Of a DNA stretch of 64,000 bases, positions 27,062 to 34,861 are shown piece by piece. The notes under the pieces are model-generated. The model saw only the letters and a program-made list of their open reading frames with translations. It searched no databases and was not told the DNA's origin. The DNA comes from an uncultured Woeseiaceae bacterium (GTDB taxonomy: Bacteria; Pseudomonadota; Gammaproteobacteria; Steroidobacterales; Woeseiaceae). The position numbers and the translations under genes are program-made. The DNA lies in assembly GCA_945787845.1 (NCBI GenBank), contig CALZJH010000003.1, positions 124,001-188,000 of the forward strand, in the 5' to 3' direction. Position 1 is the stretch's first letter. Each line of letters begins with the position of its first letter.

Positions 27062-27337
27062 ATGTATCGACTGCAACTGACAATTTTGCTCCTGTTCCTG
27101 GGTACGGCCCCGCTATGGGCACAGGAGGAGGCGGAGAGCGAACCCGCCGAACCCGCTGCGGAAGACGCGGCCTCAACCGAGTCCGAGACTGGCGACGAAG
27201 AAGTCGATGTGACCGATGAGGAGATCGAGGAGTTGCTGGGGCTCGACGAAGACTACGCCGAAATTGAGGACGAGGACTTTGAGTCGACGCAGGAAGTCCG
27301 CTTCGAACAAAACGTCGTGTTCCCCACCGATATTTGA
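27062..27337 (+). CDS. Small acidic exported protein
   Basis: This 91-residue protein has a signal peptide (1-20, cleavage after LWA). The mature part is mostly Glu/Asp (EEAESEPAEP and then VTDEEIEELLGLDED), with a short non-acidic end. It has no recognised family. It sits 26 bases before the MotA/TolQ-like gene. The acidic, probably disordered chain could be a periplasmic partner of the channel or of the Gly/Ser lipoprotein. Confidence 0.75.
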   Translation: MYRLQLTILLLFLGTAPLWAQEEAESEPAEPAAEDAASTESETGDEEVDVTDEEIEELLGLDEDYAEIEDEDFESTQEVRFEQNVVFPTDI

Positions 27338-27363
27338 TTGCCTGACCCTTAGAGCGCCATTAC

Positions 27364-28164
27364 ATGAACAAAAAGAACATCCCCGTTGAGTTCGTCTATC
27401 AGCTTTTCGCCCTCATCATTGCCATTATCATCGTGCATGCTTTCTACGTGTCGGTGGTGCGGCCGAACGCCACCGAGGTGATTGCCGAACAAACCATTCT
27501 GGCCGCAGCTGATCCGGATTACGTGCGCGAACGCAGCGTCTGGGTGCTCGTCAAGGACTTCGAGCAGGAGGCGTGCTTCATACTGATGTTCTGGGCCCTC
27601 GCGATCATGGGCTACAAGGCGGCCAAGATCGGCGCCGAGCGCAAGTTACTCGAAGTCGATCTCGTACCGGTGCCGGAAGGGATGCGAATACTCCCCGAGG
27701 ATACGCGTGACTTCGCCCGCCAGGTGCAGGCGCTGCCCGAGGATCGACAGCGGATGCTGTTGCCGCGTGCGCTGTTGAATGCGTTACGACGTTTCGCGTC
27801 GACACGCAGCATCCAGGATGTCTCGAGCAGCACGCACACGATCTGTGAGTCCGAGGCAGATCGGCTGGAGTCCGAGCTGGCGATGATTCGCTACATTTCC
27901 TGGGCCATTCCGTCGATCGGGTTTATCGGTACCGTACGCGGCATCGGTGAGGCGCTGGCGCAGGCGGACAAGGCGGTTAAGGGCGATATCGCCGGCGTGA
28001 CCCAGAGTCTCGGCGTCGCGTTCAACTCTACCTTTATTGCGCTCCTGATCAGTATCTTCCTGATGTTCCTCGTGCATCAGCTACAGCTCATGCAGGAACG
28101 TCTTGTTTTCGACAGCGAAACCTATTGTGACGACAAGGTCATCCGCCACCTGAAAGCCGACTGA
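27364..28164 (+). CDS. MotA/TolQ/ExbB-family ion channel protein
   Basis: This 266-residue inner-membrane protein has four helices (about 11-31, 69-87, 175-198 and 214-239) with a cytoplasmic loop between helices 2 and 3, as in stator A subunits. The SIGFIGTVRGIGEAL segment aligns with the LLGLFGTVWGI core of TolQ/ExbB. The last helix, AFNSTFIALLISIFLMFL, corresponds to the pore helix. Such proteins form pentamers that use proton or sodium flow to drive a B-subunit dimer. No exbD/tolR/motB of normal form is nearby; the two VWA proteins downstream carry a B-like helix instead. Confidence 0.88.
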   Translation: MNKKNIPVEFVYQLFALIIAIIIVHAFYVSVVRPNATEVIAEQTILAAADPDYVRERSVWVLVKDFEQEACFILMFWALAIMGYKAAKIGAERKLLEVDLVPVPEGMRILPEDTRDFARQVQALPEDRQRMLLPRALLNALRRFASTRSIQDVSSSTHTICESEADRLESELAMIRYISWAIPSIGFIGTVRGIGEALAQADKAVKGDIAGVTQSLGVAFNSTFIALLISIFLMFLVHQLQLMQERLVFDSETYCDDKVIRHLKAD

Positions 28165-28184
28165 AACTCGAGACAGGCTGAACT

Positions 28185-29537
28185 GTGAATTTGCTGGCAG
28201 CACATCTGAACGACGCGGGACTCCTGTTTACGGACGGCGAGCGTATCCTGTGTCGCGAACCCGGGTATGCACTGCTTGGGGACGACGGTTTGATTACCGG
28301 TCGGGAAGCATGGGCTAGCGCGAGCCTGGAGCCCCGCCGCATTCAGAATCGCTATTGGAACGACCTCAGCACGACGGCGCTGACCGACGTGCAGTTCGCG
28401 CACCTCACAGCGGCAGACCTGGTCAGCCACCAGCTGGAAAGCTTGTGGAAGCAGGTGGCCAAGCCGGGCGACAAACTGGCGCTTGCGGTCCCGGGGTATA
28501 TGAGCACCGACAACCTGGGGCTGTTGCTGGGCATCGCCATGGACCTGGATATACCCGTTGTCGCGATGGTCGACGCGGCGGTCGCCGCGACTCGCCGGCA
28601 GTACCGCAACGCGGTTCCGGTGCATATCGATCTGAGCCTGCATTCGGCGACGGTTACTCGCCTGACCCAGGACGGGCAGGCGCAGTACGAGCGCGCTGCC
28701 GTCGTCGCCGAATCGGGGATGCTGCATCTCTACGCCATCTGGCTGCGGATGATCGCCGAATCGTTTGTGCAGCAGTCGCGATTCGATCCGCTGCACACCG
28801 CGGAAACCGAGCAGGCGCTGCAGGATCGCATATTGGACTGGCTCGCGATCGCCAGCAGCCGCGAATCGGTCACCATGGATATTGAATACCGGGGCATCGC
28901 GCACCAGGCAGAAATTGCGTCGCTTGAATTCGTCGCTGCGGCCACGCCGGTCTACCAGAATATTGTCAGCAACCTGCGTGCCCTGTATCGGGCCGGGGAG
29001 ACACCGGCGCTGCAGTTGGCGGACCGTGCTGCGCGCATGCCGGGCCTTGCGGACACATTAAGAGCACGGGTCGGCGGCGAGGTATTCCTGCTGGAACCCG
29101 GCGCTACCGCCCGCGGCCTGGTGGCACGTTGCTCCGCGCAACGGCAGGCGGGTGGTGTAACGCTGGTGCGGCACCTGCCGCTCGATCAGGCACCCGTATC
29201 CGTCGACGTGGCCAGCGGCAGTGGCGGCTCGCAGCCGACCCATGTCCTGCTACGAAGCACTGCTGTCGCGCTCGATGCGAGGGCCCTCTCGTTGGGTAGC
29301 CAACCGGCGGAAGGGGAGCGCTGGCTGGACCTGGGGCAGGAGATTGCCGGGGTGTCGCGCCGGCACTGCGATATCGCCGTCACGGATGGCCAGTGCGTCG
29401 TAACCGACCACAGCCGCTACGGCACGTTTCTTAACGGGCATCGCATTGACGGGTCTGCCGCATTACAGACTGGGGACGTGCTACGCGTTGGTACTCCTGG
29501 CGTCGAGCTTCGCATGATCAGCGTGGAGTCAAACTGA
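28185..29537 (+). CDS. Actin/Hsp70-like protein with C-terminal FHA domain
   Basis: This 450-residue cytoplasmic protein starts at GTG. Residues 1-330 resemble a reduced actin/Hsp70 ATPase fold: GYALLGDDGLITGREA near 27-42, LALAVPGYMSTDN (98-110) and a LDIPVVAMVDAAVAAT helix-strand (121-136) like Hsp70 phosphate and adenosine segments. HIDLSLHSATV (147-157) stands where the second phosphate loop lies, but its Gly residues are lost, so ATP hydrolysis is doubtful. Residues about 355-450 form an FHA domain with S391-RRH394 and RYGTFLNG (411-418). FHA domains bind phosphothreonine, so this is a likely reader of the operon's kinases. It shares one base with the next gene. Confidence 0.82.
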   Translation: MNLLAAHLNDAGLLFTDGERILCREPGYALLGDDGLITGREAWASASLEPRRIQNRYWNDLSTTALTDVQFAHLTAADLVSHQLESLWKQVAKPGDKLALAVPGYMSTDNLGLLLGIAMDLDIPVVAMVDAAVAATRRQYRNAVPVHIDLSLHSATVTRLTQDGQAQYERAAVVAESGMLHLYAIWLRMIAESFVQQSRFDPLHTAETEQALQDRILDWLAIASSRESVTMDIEYRGIAHQAEIASLEFVAAATPVYQNIVSNLRALYRAGETPALQLADRAARMPGLADTLRARVGGEVFLLEPGATARGLVARCSAQRQAGGVTLVRHLPLDQAPVSVDVASGSGGSQPTHVLLRSTAVALDARALSLGSQPAEGERWLDLGQEIAGVSRRHCDIAVTDGQCVVTDHSRYGTFLNGHRIDGSAALQTGDVLRVGTPGVELRMISVESN

Positions 29538-30634
29538 TGGCGCGCAAACGCAGATCGATGGAAATTTTCAGCATGTCGTTTCTCGACTGCATGAGTTGTG
29601 GTTTCGGCGCCGTCATTCTGTTTTTCATGATCATTAACTCGCACGTCAATGCAACCACGGAGAACGACACCAGCGAGTTGATGGCCGAAACCAATCGCCT
29701 CGAGATTGAAGTGCTCGAAGGTCGGAAAAATCTCGCGCTGGCACGCAATACCAAGCAGAAACTCGAAGTCGAGAAGGAAGATGCTGAAAGCAAGATCGCG
29801 CAAATCATCGCGCTGATCCAGGAACTGCAGGCAGAGCTCGACAAGTACGACAACGACACGCTCGCGAAGATCGAGCGGGTCGAGAAACTGCAGTCCGACA
29901 TCAAGTCGCTCGAGGAAGAGGTCAAGCGCCTTCTGGCCATCAAGGAGGAGCAGGACCAGGCGGGGGAGCAAGTTGTCGAATTCAAGGGCGACGGCGATCG
30001 TCAGTACCTGACCGGGCTGCGCCTTGGCGGCGAACGCACGCTCATCCTGGTTGACCGTTCCGCGAGCATGTTGAGTGACGAGGTCTACAAGGTAATCCTG
30101 CGGCGCAATCGTCCTGAAGAAGAGCAGCTGCGGTCGCGGAAATGGCGCCAGGTCATTGCCTCGGTCAACTGGCTGACCTCGCAGTTTTCGCCCGAAGACC
30201 AGTACCAGATCTACATGTTCAACAACGTTGCGGAACCCGTCCTGCGGGGTACTGAGGGCGTGTGGCTGACGGCCGGCGACGGTCAGCAGCTGGTCGAGGC
30301 GACGCGCGTATTGCGCCGCACGCTGCCGAAGAACGGCACCAACATGCATTCGGCGTTTGCCGTCGCCAAGTCACTGTCGCCGCGGCCGGACAATATCATC
30401 CTGCTGGTTGACGGCATGCCGACGATGGATGCTGCGACCACGGACAAGACGCGAGTCGGTGCGAGCGAACGGCTCAACCTGTTTGCGCGCGCGGTTCGGG
30501 AGCTGCCGCCCGGCGTACCCGTCAATATCATGCTGTTTCCGATGAACGGGGACTTCAACGCACCGATTTCATTCTGGTCACTGGCATTGTCGACGAAGGG
30601 CTCCTTCCTGACCGTCAGCCGGGACTGGCCGTAG
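29537..30634 (+). CDS. MotB/TolR-like membrane helix + coiled coil + VWA domain protein (paralogue 1)
   Basis: This 365-residue protein has a basic start (MARKRRS) and one membrane helix (about 14-33) with a lone Asp D17 in SFLDCMSCGFGAVILFF. The position and pattern resemble the proton-carrying Asp helix of MotB/ExbD/TolR. A long coiled coil follows (about 45-140). The C-terminal VWA domain (165-350) has an intact MIDAS DRSAS (173-177), a Thr in GTNMHSA and LLVDGMP. The overlap TGATG couples it to the FHA protein. It is paralogous to the next gene. It is probably the B-type partner of the MotA/TolQ-like protein, with VWA replacing the OmpA-like domain. Confidence 0.85.
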   Translation: MARKRRSMEIFSMSFLDCMSCGFGAVILFFMIINSHVNATTENDTSELMAETNRLEIEVLEGRKNLALARNTKQKLEVEKEDAESKIAQIIALIQELQAELDKYDNDTLAKIERVEKLQSDIKSLEEEVKRLLAIKEEQDQAGEQVVEFKGDGDRQYLTGLRLGGERTLILVDRSASMLSDEVYKVILRRNRPEEEQLRSRKWRQVIASVNWLTSQFSPEDQYQIYMFNNVAEPVLRGTEGVWLTAGDGQQLVEATRVLRRTLPKNGTNMHSAFAVAKSLSPRPDNIILLVDGMPTMDAATTDKTRVGASERLNLFARAVRELPPGVPVNIMLFPMNGDFNAPISFWSLALSTKGSFLTVSRDWP

Positions 30635-30643
30635 GGGATCGCC

Positions 30644-31645
30644 ATGAGAAGACGACGTCGAAATATCGAAGCCTTCAGCCTGTCGTTCCTCGACTGCATA
30701 TGCTGCGGGTTTGGCGCGATCATCCTGTTGCTCGTACTCAGCAAGATTTACGAACCCGTGGTCATCGAGGAGGCAGAGAAAAACCTCGAACAGCTAATTG
30801 CGTTGCTGCAGGAAGAACTCTTCAATCTCCGCGGCGAGTCGGTCATCCTGGATCGGGAACTCAAGCTGGTGAGCCAGGATGCCGCCTCAACGAATTTGGA
30901 ACTGGCGGAACTGCAGGGCGACCTCAACAAGATTCGCGGCCAGTATGAAGCCAGCAAGCAGGAAGAAGAGGCGACGATCGATGAAGGTGAACTGCGCGTT
31001 GCCCGGCAAAGACTGACCGAAGAGATGAAACGCCTGCTGCCGTTCTACGAGCGCAGTGACAAGGACGCGGTGGCCGGCATACCCGTCGACAGTGAATACA
31101 TCATCTTTGTCATCGACACTTCGAACAGCATGATCAACTACAACTGGGGTCTCGTGCAGCGTAAACTTCGCGAGGCGCTGGAAGCGTACCCGGTCGTGAA
31201 GGGCATCCAGGTAATGAACGACGACGGGCAGTACATGTTCGCGGACTACGCGGGCCGCTGGATTCCGGATTCACCGGGTCGCAGGCAGGCGATTGTGAAT
31301 CGCATGCGTACCTGGTTCGCGCAGAGTGACAGTAACCCGGTCGACGGTATTCAGGCAGCGATTGAAACCTACTGGGCGGCGGACAAGAAGATCAGTATCT
31401 ATGTCTTTGGCGACGACTTCGCGGGCGAAATGAATATCGACCAGGTTGTCGGCACTATCGATCGCCGCAATCGTGTGGGTGCCGACGGCAGTCGCCGCGT
31501 GCGCATTCATGGCGTCGGTTTTCCGCGCGGCTTTCGCGGCGGCACCGACATTCCTCGCTCCGCGAGTCGCTTTGCGACGCTCATGCGCGTCCTCTGCGAT
31601 CGCAACGGCGGCACGTTCGTGGCTCTTACCGACGAAAATCGTTAG
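30644..31645 (+). CDS. MotB/TolR-like membrane helix + coiled coil + VWA domain protein (paralogue 2)
   Basis: This 333-residue protein has the same plan as its upstream neighbour: basic MRRRRRN, membrane helix about 14-33 with D17 in SFLDCICCGFGAIILLL, coiled coil (about 40-135) and VWA domain (about 148-330). Its MIDAS is DTSNS (158-162). The VWA part is clearly diverged from paralogue 1 while the helix is nearly identical, suggesting selection on the membrane contact. Two different B-like chains may form a heterodimer in one A5B2-type complex. It is the last gene of the packed operon; a GC hairpin without a T tract follows at 31650-31666. Confidence 0.85.
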   Translation: MRRRRRNIEAFSLSFLDCICCGFGAIILLLVLSKIYEPVVIEEAEKNLEQLIALLQEELFNLRGESVILDRELKLVSQDAASTNLELAELQGDLNKIRGQYEASKQEEEATIDEGELRVARQRLTEEMKRLLPFYERSDKDAVAGIPVDSEYIIFVIDTSNSMINYNWGLVQRKLREALEAYPVVKGIQVMNDDGQYMFADYAGRWIPDSPGRRQAIVNRMRTWFAQSDSNPVDGIQAAIETYWAADKKISIYVFGDDFAGEMNIDQVVGTIDRRNRVGADGSRRVRIHGVGFPRGFRGGTDIPRSASRFATLMRVLCDRNGGTFVALTDENR

Positions 31646-31789
31646 TTAAGCGCGCGGCAGGCGCGCCACTATTTGCCACAATTGATCGGCAGCTTTCCAC
31701 GATAGCGCCGTATCCGACCCGCTATTGGGTCGTGTAATGAACTCCGAAGCCGGCCACCGGGCCGCGACAGCAACCAGGAGATCATTCAC

Positions 31790-32509
31790 ATGCGTACCAC
31801 TCTAATCGCGATTACCGCTGCAGTTTCCGTCTTGTTCGCCGTCCCGTCACAGGCTGCGTCCAAGCCCTCCAAACAGGAATCGATCGGGGTCGGTTCGGGC
31901 GCCCTGATCGGTGCAATCGCCGGCGGGCCCGTCGGGCTGATCGTCGGCGCCGCTATCGGCGCCAAGGTCGGCGACACGATGCACCAGAAGAACGAGCGCA
32001 TCGATAATCTAAGAGTATCGATGGCCAGCTCGGCCAATACGGTCGTGCGCCTCGAGAACGACGTCGATGCGCTGAGCGGCGAAATCGAACGACTGCAAAC
32101 CGTCGCGCGCCCGGAACTCGTCAGCATGCTGCAGGCCGGCATCGCCATGGACCTCCTGTTCCGTACCGATGAGGCCGTGCTGGCCGATACGACCGGCGAC
32201 CGTCTCGCGCAGCTTGCAGGCACGCTGGCCGGCATGTCGGACATTCACATTCAGCTCGATGGCTTCGCCGATGAGCGCGGTGACGCTGACTACAACCAGG
32301 CATTGTCCGAGCGTCGCGTGCAGTTCATTCGCGACCAGCTCGTTGCCGCCGGTGTTCACCCGAGCCGGATTAACGTCAGCGCGCACGGCGAGTCCGCGGC
32401 CCAGGATGAATCGCTGGACAGCTATGCACTGGAACGCCGCGTCAGCGTCAAGCTGTTTATCGGGAACACGCCGTCGCTGGCCTCCAATCCGAATTCGTCT
32501 TCCCTGTGA
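31790..32509 (+). CDS. Glycine-zipper OmpA-family outer membrane protein
   Basis: This 239-residue protein has a signal peptide (1-22) and a glycine-zipper segment (about 33-62, GSGALIGAIAGGPVGLIVGAAIGAKVGD). A short coiled coil (about 68-100) and an OmpA-C peptidoglycan-binding domain (about 115-232) follow, the latter with LDGFADERGDADYNQALSERR and INVSAHGE. It resembles the sortase-associated PdsO-type OmpA proteins, although no sortase is in view. AGGAG precedes the ATG. It lies 144 bases after the VWA operon on the same strand and could supply the peptidoglycan anchor that operon lacks. It ends at a strong terminator. Confidence 0.87.
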   Translation: MRTTLIAITAAVSVLFAVPSQAASKPSKQESIGVGSGALIGAIAGGPVGLIVGAAIGAKVGDTMHQKNERIDNLRVSMASSANTVVRLENDVDALSGEIERLQTVARPELVSMLQAGIAMDLLFRTDEAVLADTTGDRLAQLAGTLAGMSDIHIQLDGFADERGDADYNQALSERRVQFIRDQLVAAGVHPSRINVSAHGESAAQDESLDSYALERRVSVKLFIGNTPSLASNPNSSSL

Positions 32510-32528
32510 CTCATCTGAGTCTCCGCCT

Positions 32529-32560
32529 GGCCGGCCCTGTAACGGGGTCGGCCTTTTTTT
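32529..32560 (+). terminator. Rho-independent terminator
   Basis: GGCCG(G)CCC-TGTAAC-GGG(GT)CGGCC forms a GC-rich stem with a small bulge, followed by seven T residues. It closes the OmpA-family gene and insulates the pterin dehydratase. Confidence 0.88.
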
Positions 32561-32596
32561 GTTACTGTTTGCGCAAATCAGAGCCGGGGACAATCG

Positions 32597-32947
32597 ATGT
32601 CAGACGAACTCGCTGCGCGCCACTGCAAACCCTGCGAAGGTGGCGTCCTGCCTCTAACCCGCGAGCAGAGCCAACAACTCATGCAAGCGCTGCATGCGGA
32701 CTGGGCGCTAAGTGATGACGGACTTTCAATATCGCGGCGCTTTGAGTTCCCGGCATACGACAGGACGCTGGGCTTTGCCAATGCCGTGGCCTGGATCGCG
32801 ATAAGCGAAGACCATCACCCGGTCCTGACGGTCGCCTACGGACACTGCACCGTCAGCTACACGACGCACGCAATCAACGGATTATCGGACAACGATTTCA
32901 TCTGCGCGGCCCGTATCGATCGCCTGGTAAGAACAGAGGCGTCATGA
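32597..32947 (+). CDS. phhB: 4a-hydroxytetrahydrobiopterin dehydratase (pterin-4a-carbinolamine dehydratase)
   Basis: This 116-residue single-domain enzyme has the active-site EDHHPVLTVAYGHCTVSYTTH stretch, including the conserved HHP, and ends with LSDNDFICAARID. It recycles pterin cofactor after aromatic amino acid hydroxylation; no hydroxylase gene is in the window. GGGGA stands six bases before the ATG. Its end overlaps the threonine dehydratase start by four bases. Confidence 0.93.
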   Translation: MSDELAARHCKPCEGGVLPLTREQSQQLMQALHADWALSDDGLSISRRFEFPAYDRTLGFANAVAWIAISEDHHPVLTVAYGHCTVSYTTHAINGLSDNDFICAARIDRLVRTEAS

Positions 32948-33921
32948 CTGAACTCATCGACATCGAGCAAGCCGCAGATCGTCTGGCTGATGTTGCCGTT
33001 CGTACACCGCTGCTGCGCAATAGCGAACTCGACAAGGTGGCAGGCGGTGCGGTACTCGTAAAGCCTGAATGCCTGCAGCTTACCGGGTCGTTCAAAATTC
33101 GCGGCGCCTATAATTTTCTCAGCCAGCTAAGTCCGGAAGAAGCACAGCGCGGGGTCGTGGCGTTTTCGTCAGGTAATCACGCACAAGGTGTTGCGGCGGC
33201 TGGCACGATGCTCGGCATACAGACTGCGATCGTCATGCCCGAGGATGCGCCGCGCGCTAAGCTCGACAATACGCGCAGGCTCGGCGGAGAAGTCATTACC
33301 TACGATCGGTATACGGGCGATCGAGAGACCATCGCGCGAGAAATCGCGGCCGAGCGCGGGTCGGTGGTTGTGCCGTCATACGATCACGACTACATCATTG
33401 CCGGGCAGGGCACGGTGGGTCTCGAGATTGCGCAGCAGTGCGCAGAACTCGATGTCAAGCCGGACCAGGTCCTGGTGTGTTGCGGTGGTGGCGGGTTGAT
33501 CTCTGGCAGCGCCATTGCGCTCAAAGCGAACTACCGGGACGTCGCGGTACATTCTGTGGAGCCCGAGGGCTTCGACGACACGGCCCGGTCACTGTTTTCC
33601 GGCAGGCGGGAGCATGTCGACCCGACGGCGCGCTCCATTTGCGATGCGCTGCAGGCACATTCGCCCGGCGTAAAGACGTTCGCCATCAACCGCCAACTCC
33701 TGGCGGACGGACTCGTCGTCAGTGACGCCGATGTAAGAGCCGCCATGCGGTTCGCATTCCTGAACCTGAAACTCGTGGTCGAGCCCGGAGGCGCCGTGGC
33801 CCTGGCGGCGGTATTGGCCGGTAAGATCGACACGCAGGACAAGACCACAGTGGTCGTTCTGAGTGGTGGCAATGTGGATGCTGAGCTGTTCGCTGAAATT
33901 CAGCGAGAAGGGTCAGGCTGA
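32944..33921 (+). CDS. Threonine/serine dehydratase (PLP fold type II)
   Basis: This 325-residue enzyme has the PLP lysine K51 in GSFKIRGAYN, SSGNHAQGVA (about 80-89) and the phosphate-binding CCGGGGLISG (about 180). It lacks the C-terminal regulatory ACT-like domains of biosynthetic IlvA. It is therefore of the catabolic threonine dehydratase or serine racemase size class. It deaminates threonine or serine to 2-oxoacids. The ATGA overlap couples it to phhB. Its stop overlaps the convergent parA-like gene by nine bases. Confidence 0.9.
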   Translation: MTELIDIEQAADRLADVAVRTPLLRNSELDKVAGGAVLVKPECLQLTGSFKIRGAYNFLSQLSPEEAQRGVVAFSSGNHAQGVAAAGTMLGIQTAIVMPEDAPRAKLDNTRRLGGEVITYDRYTGDRETIAREIAAERGSVVVPSYDHDYIIAGQGTVGLEIAQQCAELDVKPDQVLVCCGGGGLISGSAIALKANYRDVAVHSVEPEGFDDTARSLFSGRREHVDPTARSICDALQAHSPGVKTFAINRQLLADGLVVSDADVRAAMRFAFLNLKLVVEPGGAVALAAVLAGKIDTQDKTTVVVLSGGNVDAELFAEIQREGSG

Positions 33922-34680
33922 GCCGAAGCTGGGGCGACGCAGGATCGAGCGACGGGCGGGCTGCTTGTTAATCGACGTTACGGATATCGATGCACGCCGG
34001 CGATCCGGCCAGGCGTTGAGCCAGGAGACGATTTTTTCGATTTCCGCGACGTCCTGTTTGACGCGCGACGGCTGCATGTCGCACAAACCCAAGCCCTGTT
34101 CGGCGGCGTGCACGAAATTCTGGCTGTCGCGCAGCACTGCAATAATCGGGATACCCAGTGAGTCGAGGAAGCGCATGAGCTGGGCGAGACTTCTTGTGTT
34201 CTTGCGCGTGCGGTTGGCGACAACCGCGAGTTTGCGATCCCGACGATCCACTTTGGCCACGAGCAGCAAGTCTGCGATACAGCGGGAGGCGGCATGAATA
34301 TCCAGCGACGAGGGCAGTACCGGCACCAGGATACTCGTCGAGTCTCGCGTCAGCTCGCGCAAGTCGTCGTGATCGACGCTGGCGGGCGAATCGACGAGCA
34401 GGTTGATCGTGTCGTTAGGCACACGCAATTGCCAGCTGCGTGTGGCCTGCATGGATTTCTTGTAGGCGGCAATCCCATGGATGTCGGGCAGGTCGTCAGG
34501 ACGCCGCTCCAGCCAGCCCATCGTTGAACCCTGTGGATCGTAGTCCATGATGGCCGGCGTTGGTCCGCGCCTGGCGTAACTGGCGGCCAGGTTGGTCGCA
34601 AGGGTCGACTTGCCGCAGCCCCCTTTGGGGTTGAGGACGACGATTTTGTTCAGGTTGTCTCGTCTCGGCGTAATCAGCAT
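33913..34680 (-). CDS. Orphan ParA-family ATPase
   Basis: This 255-residue P-loop ATPase has the deviant Walker A KGGCGKST (19-26, both lysines present). MDYDPQGST follows at about 45-53, with a Walker A' segment and DSPAS near the usual hydrolysis switch. No parB, centromere-like repeats or conjugation genes adjoin it, so it is not an obvious plasmid partition system. Such orphan ParAs often position protein complexes or chromosomal cargo on the nucleoid. The basic tail (RRRASISV, RRSILRRPSF) could aid DNA binding. Confidence 0.88.
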   Translation of the reverse strand: MLITPRRDNLNKIVVLNPKGGCGKSTLATNLAASYARRGPTPAIMDYDPQGSTMGWLERRPDDLPDIHGIAAYKKSMQATRSWQLRVPNDTINLLVDSPASVDHDDLRELTRDSTSILVPVLPSSLDIHAASRCIADLLLVAKVDRRDRKLAVVANRTRKNTRSLAQLMRFLDSLGIPIIAVLRDSQNFVHAAEQGLGLCDMQPSRVKQDVAEIEKIVSWLNAWPDRRRASISVTSINKQPARRSILRRPSFGSA

Positions 34681-34861
34681 GTCGCGATCTGGTTCCGGTT
34701 ATTGAATACAACTTCGCGGATTCCCACCCGATAATCGTTGCGCCAGTTCACATAATACCTCGGAATCGCCGAGGTTTCTTCAGGCGGGGCAGGTGTCGTG
34801 ACAGGGCAGCTCGCTGCCGTCGCAGGAGTTCCTCATCTGCTGATAGCGCAAACCGGTGGAA

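Noticed and set aside
29417..30349. 310-residue minus-strand frame opposite the first VWA gene
   Set aside because: It lies wholly over the VWA coding sequence with no ribosome site or family; coiled-coil-coding DNA often leaves an open antisense frame.
31650..31666. GCGCGC-GGCAG-GCGCGC hairpin after the second VWA gene
   Set aside because: Stem of six with no following T run; too weak to call a Rho-independent terminator.
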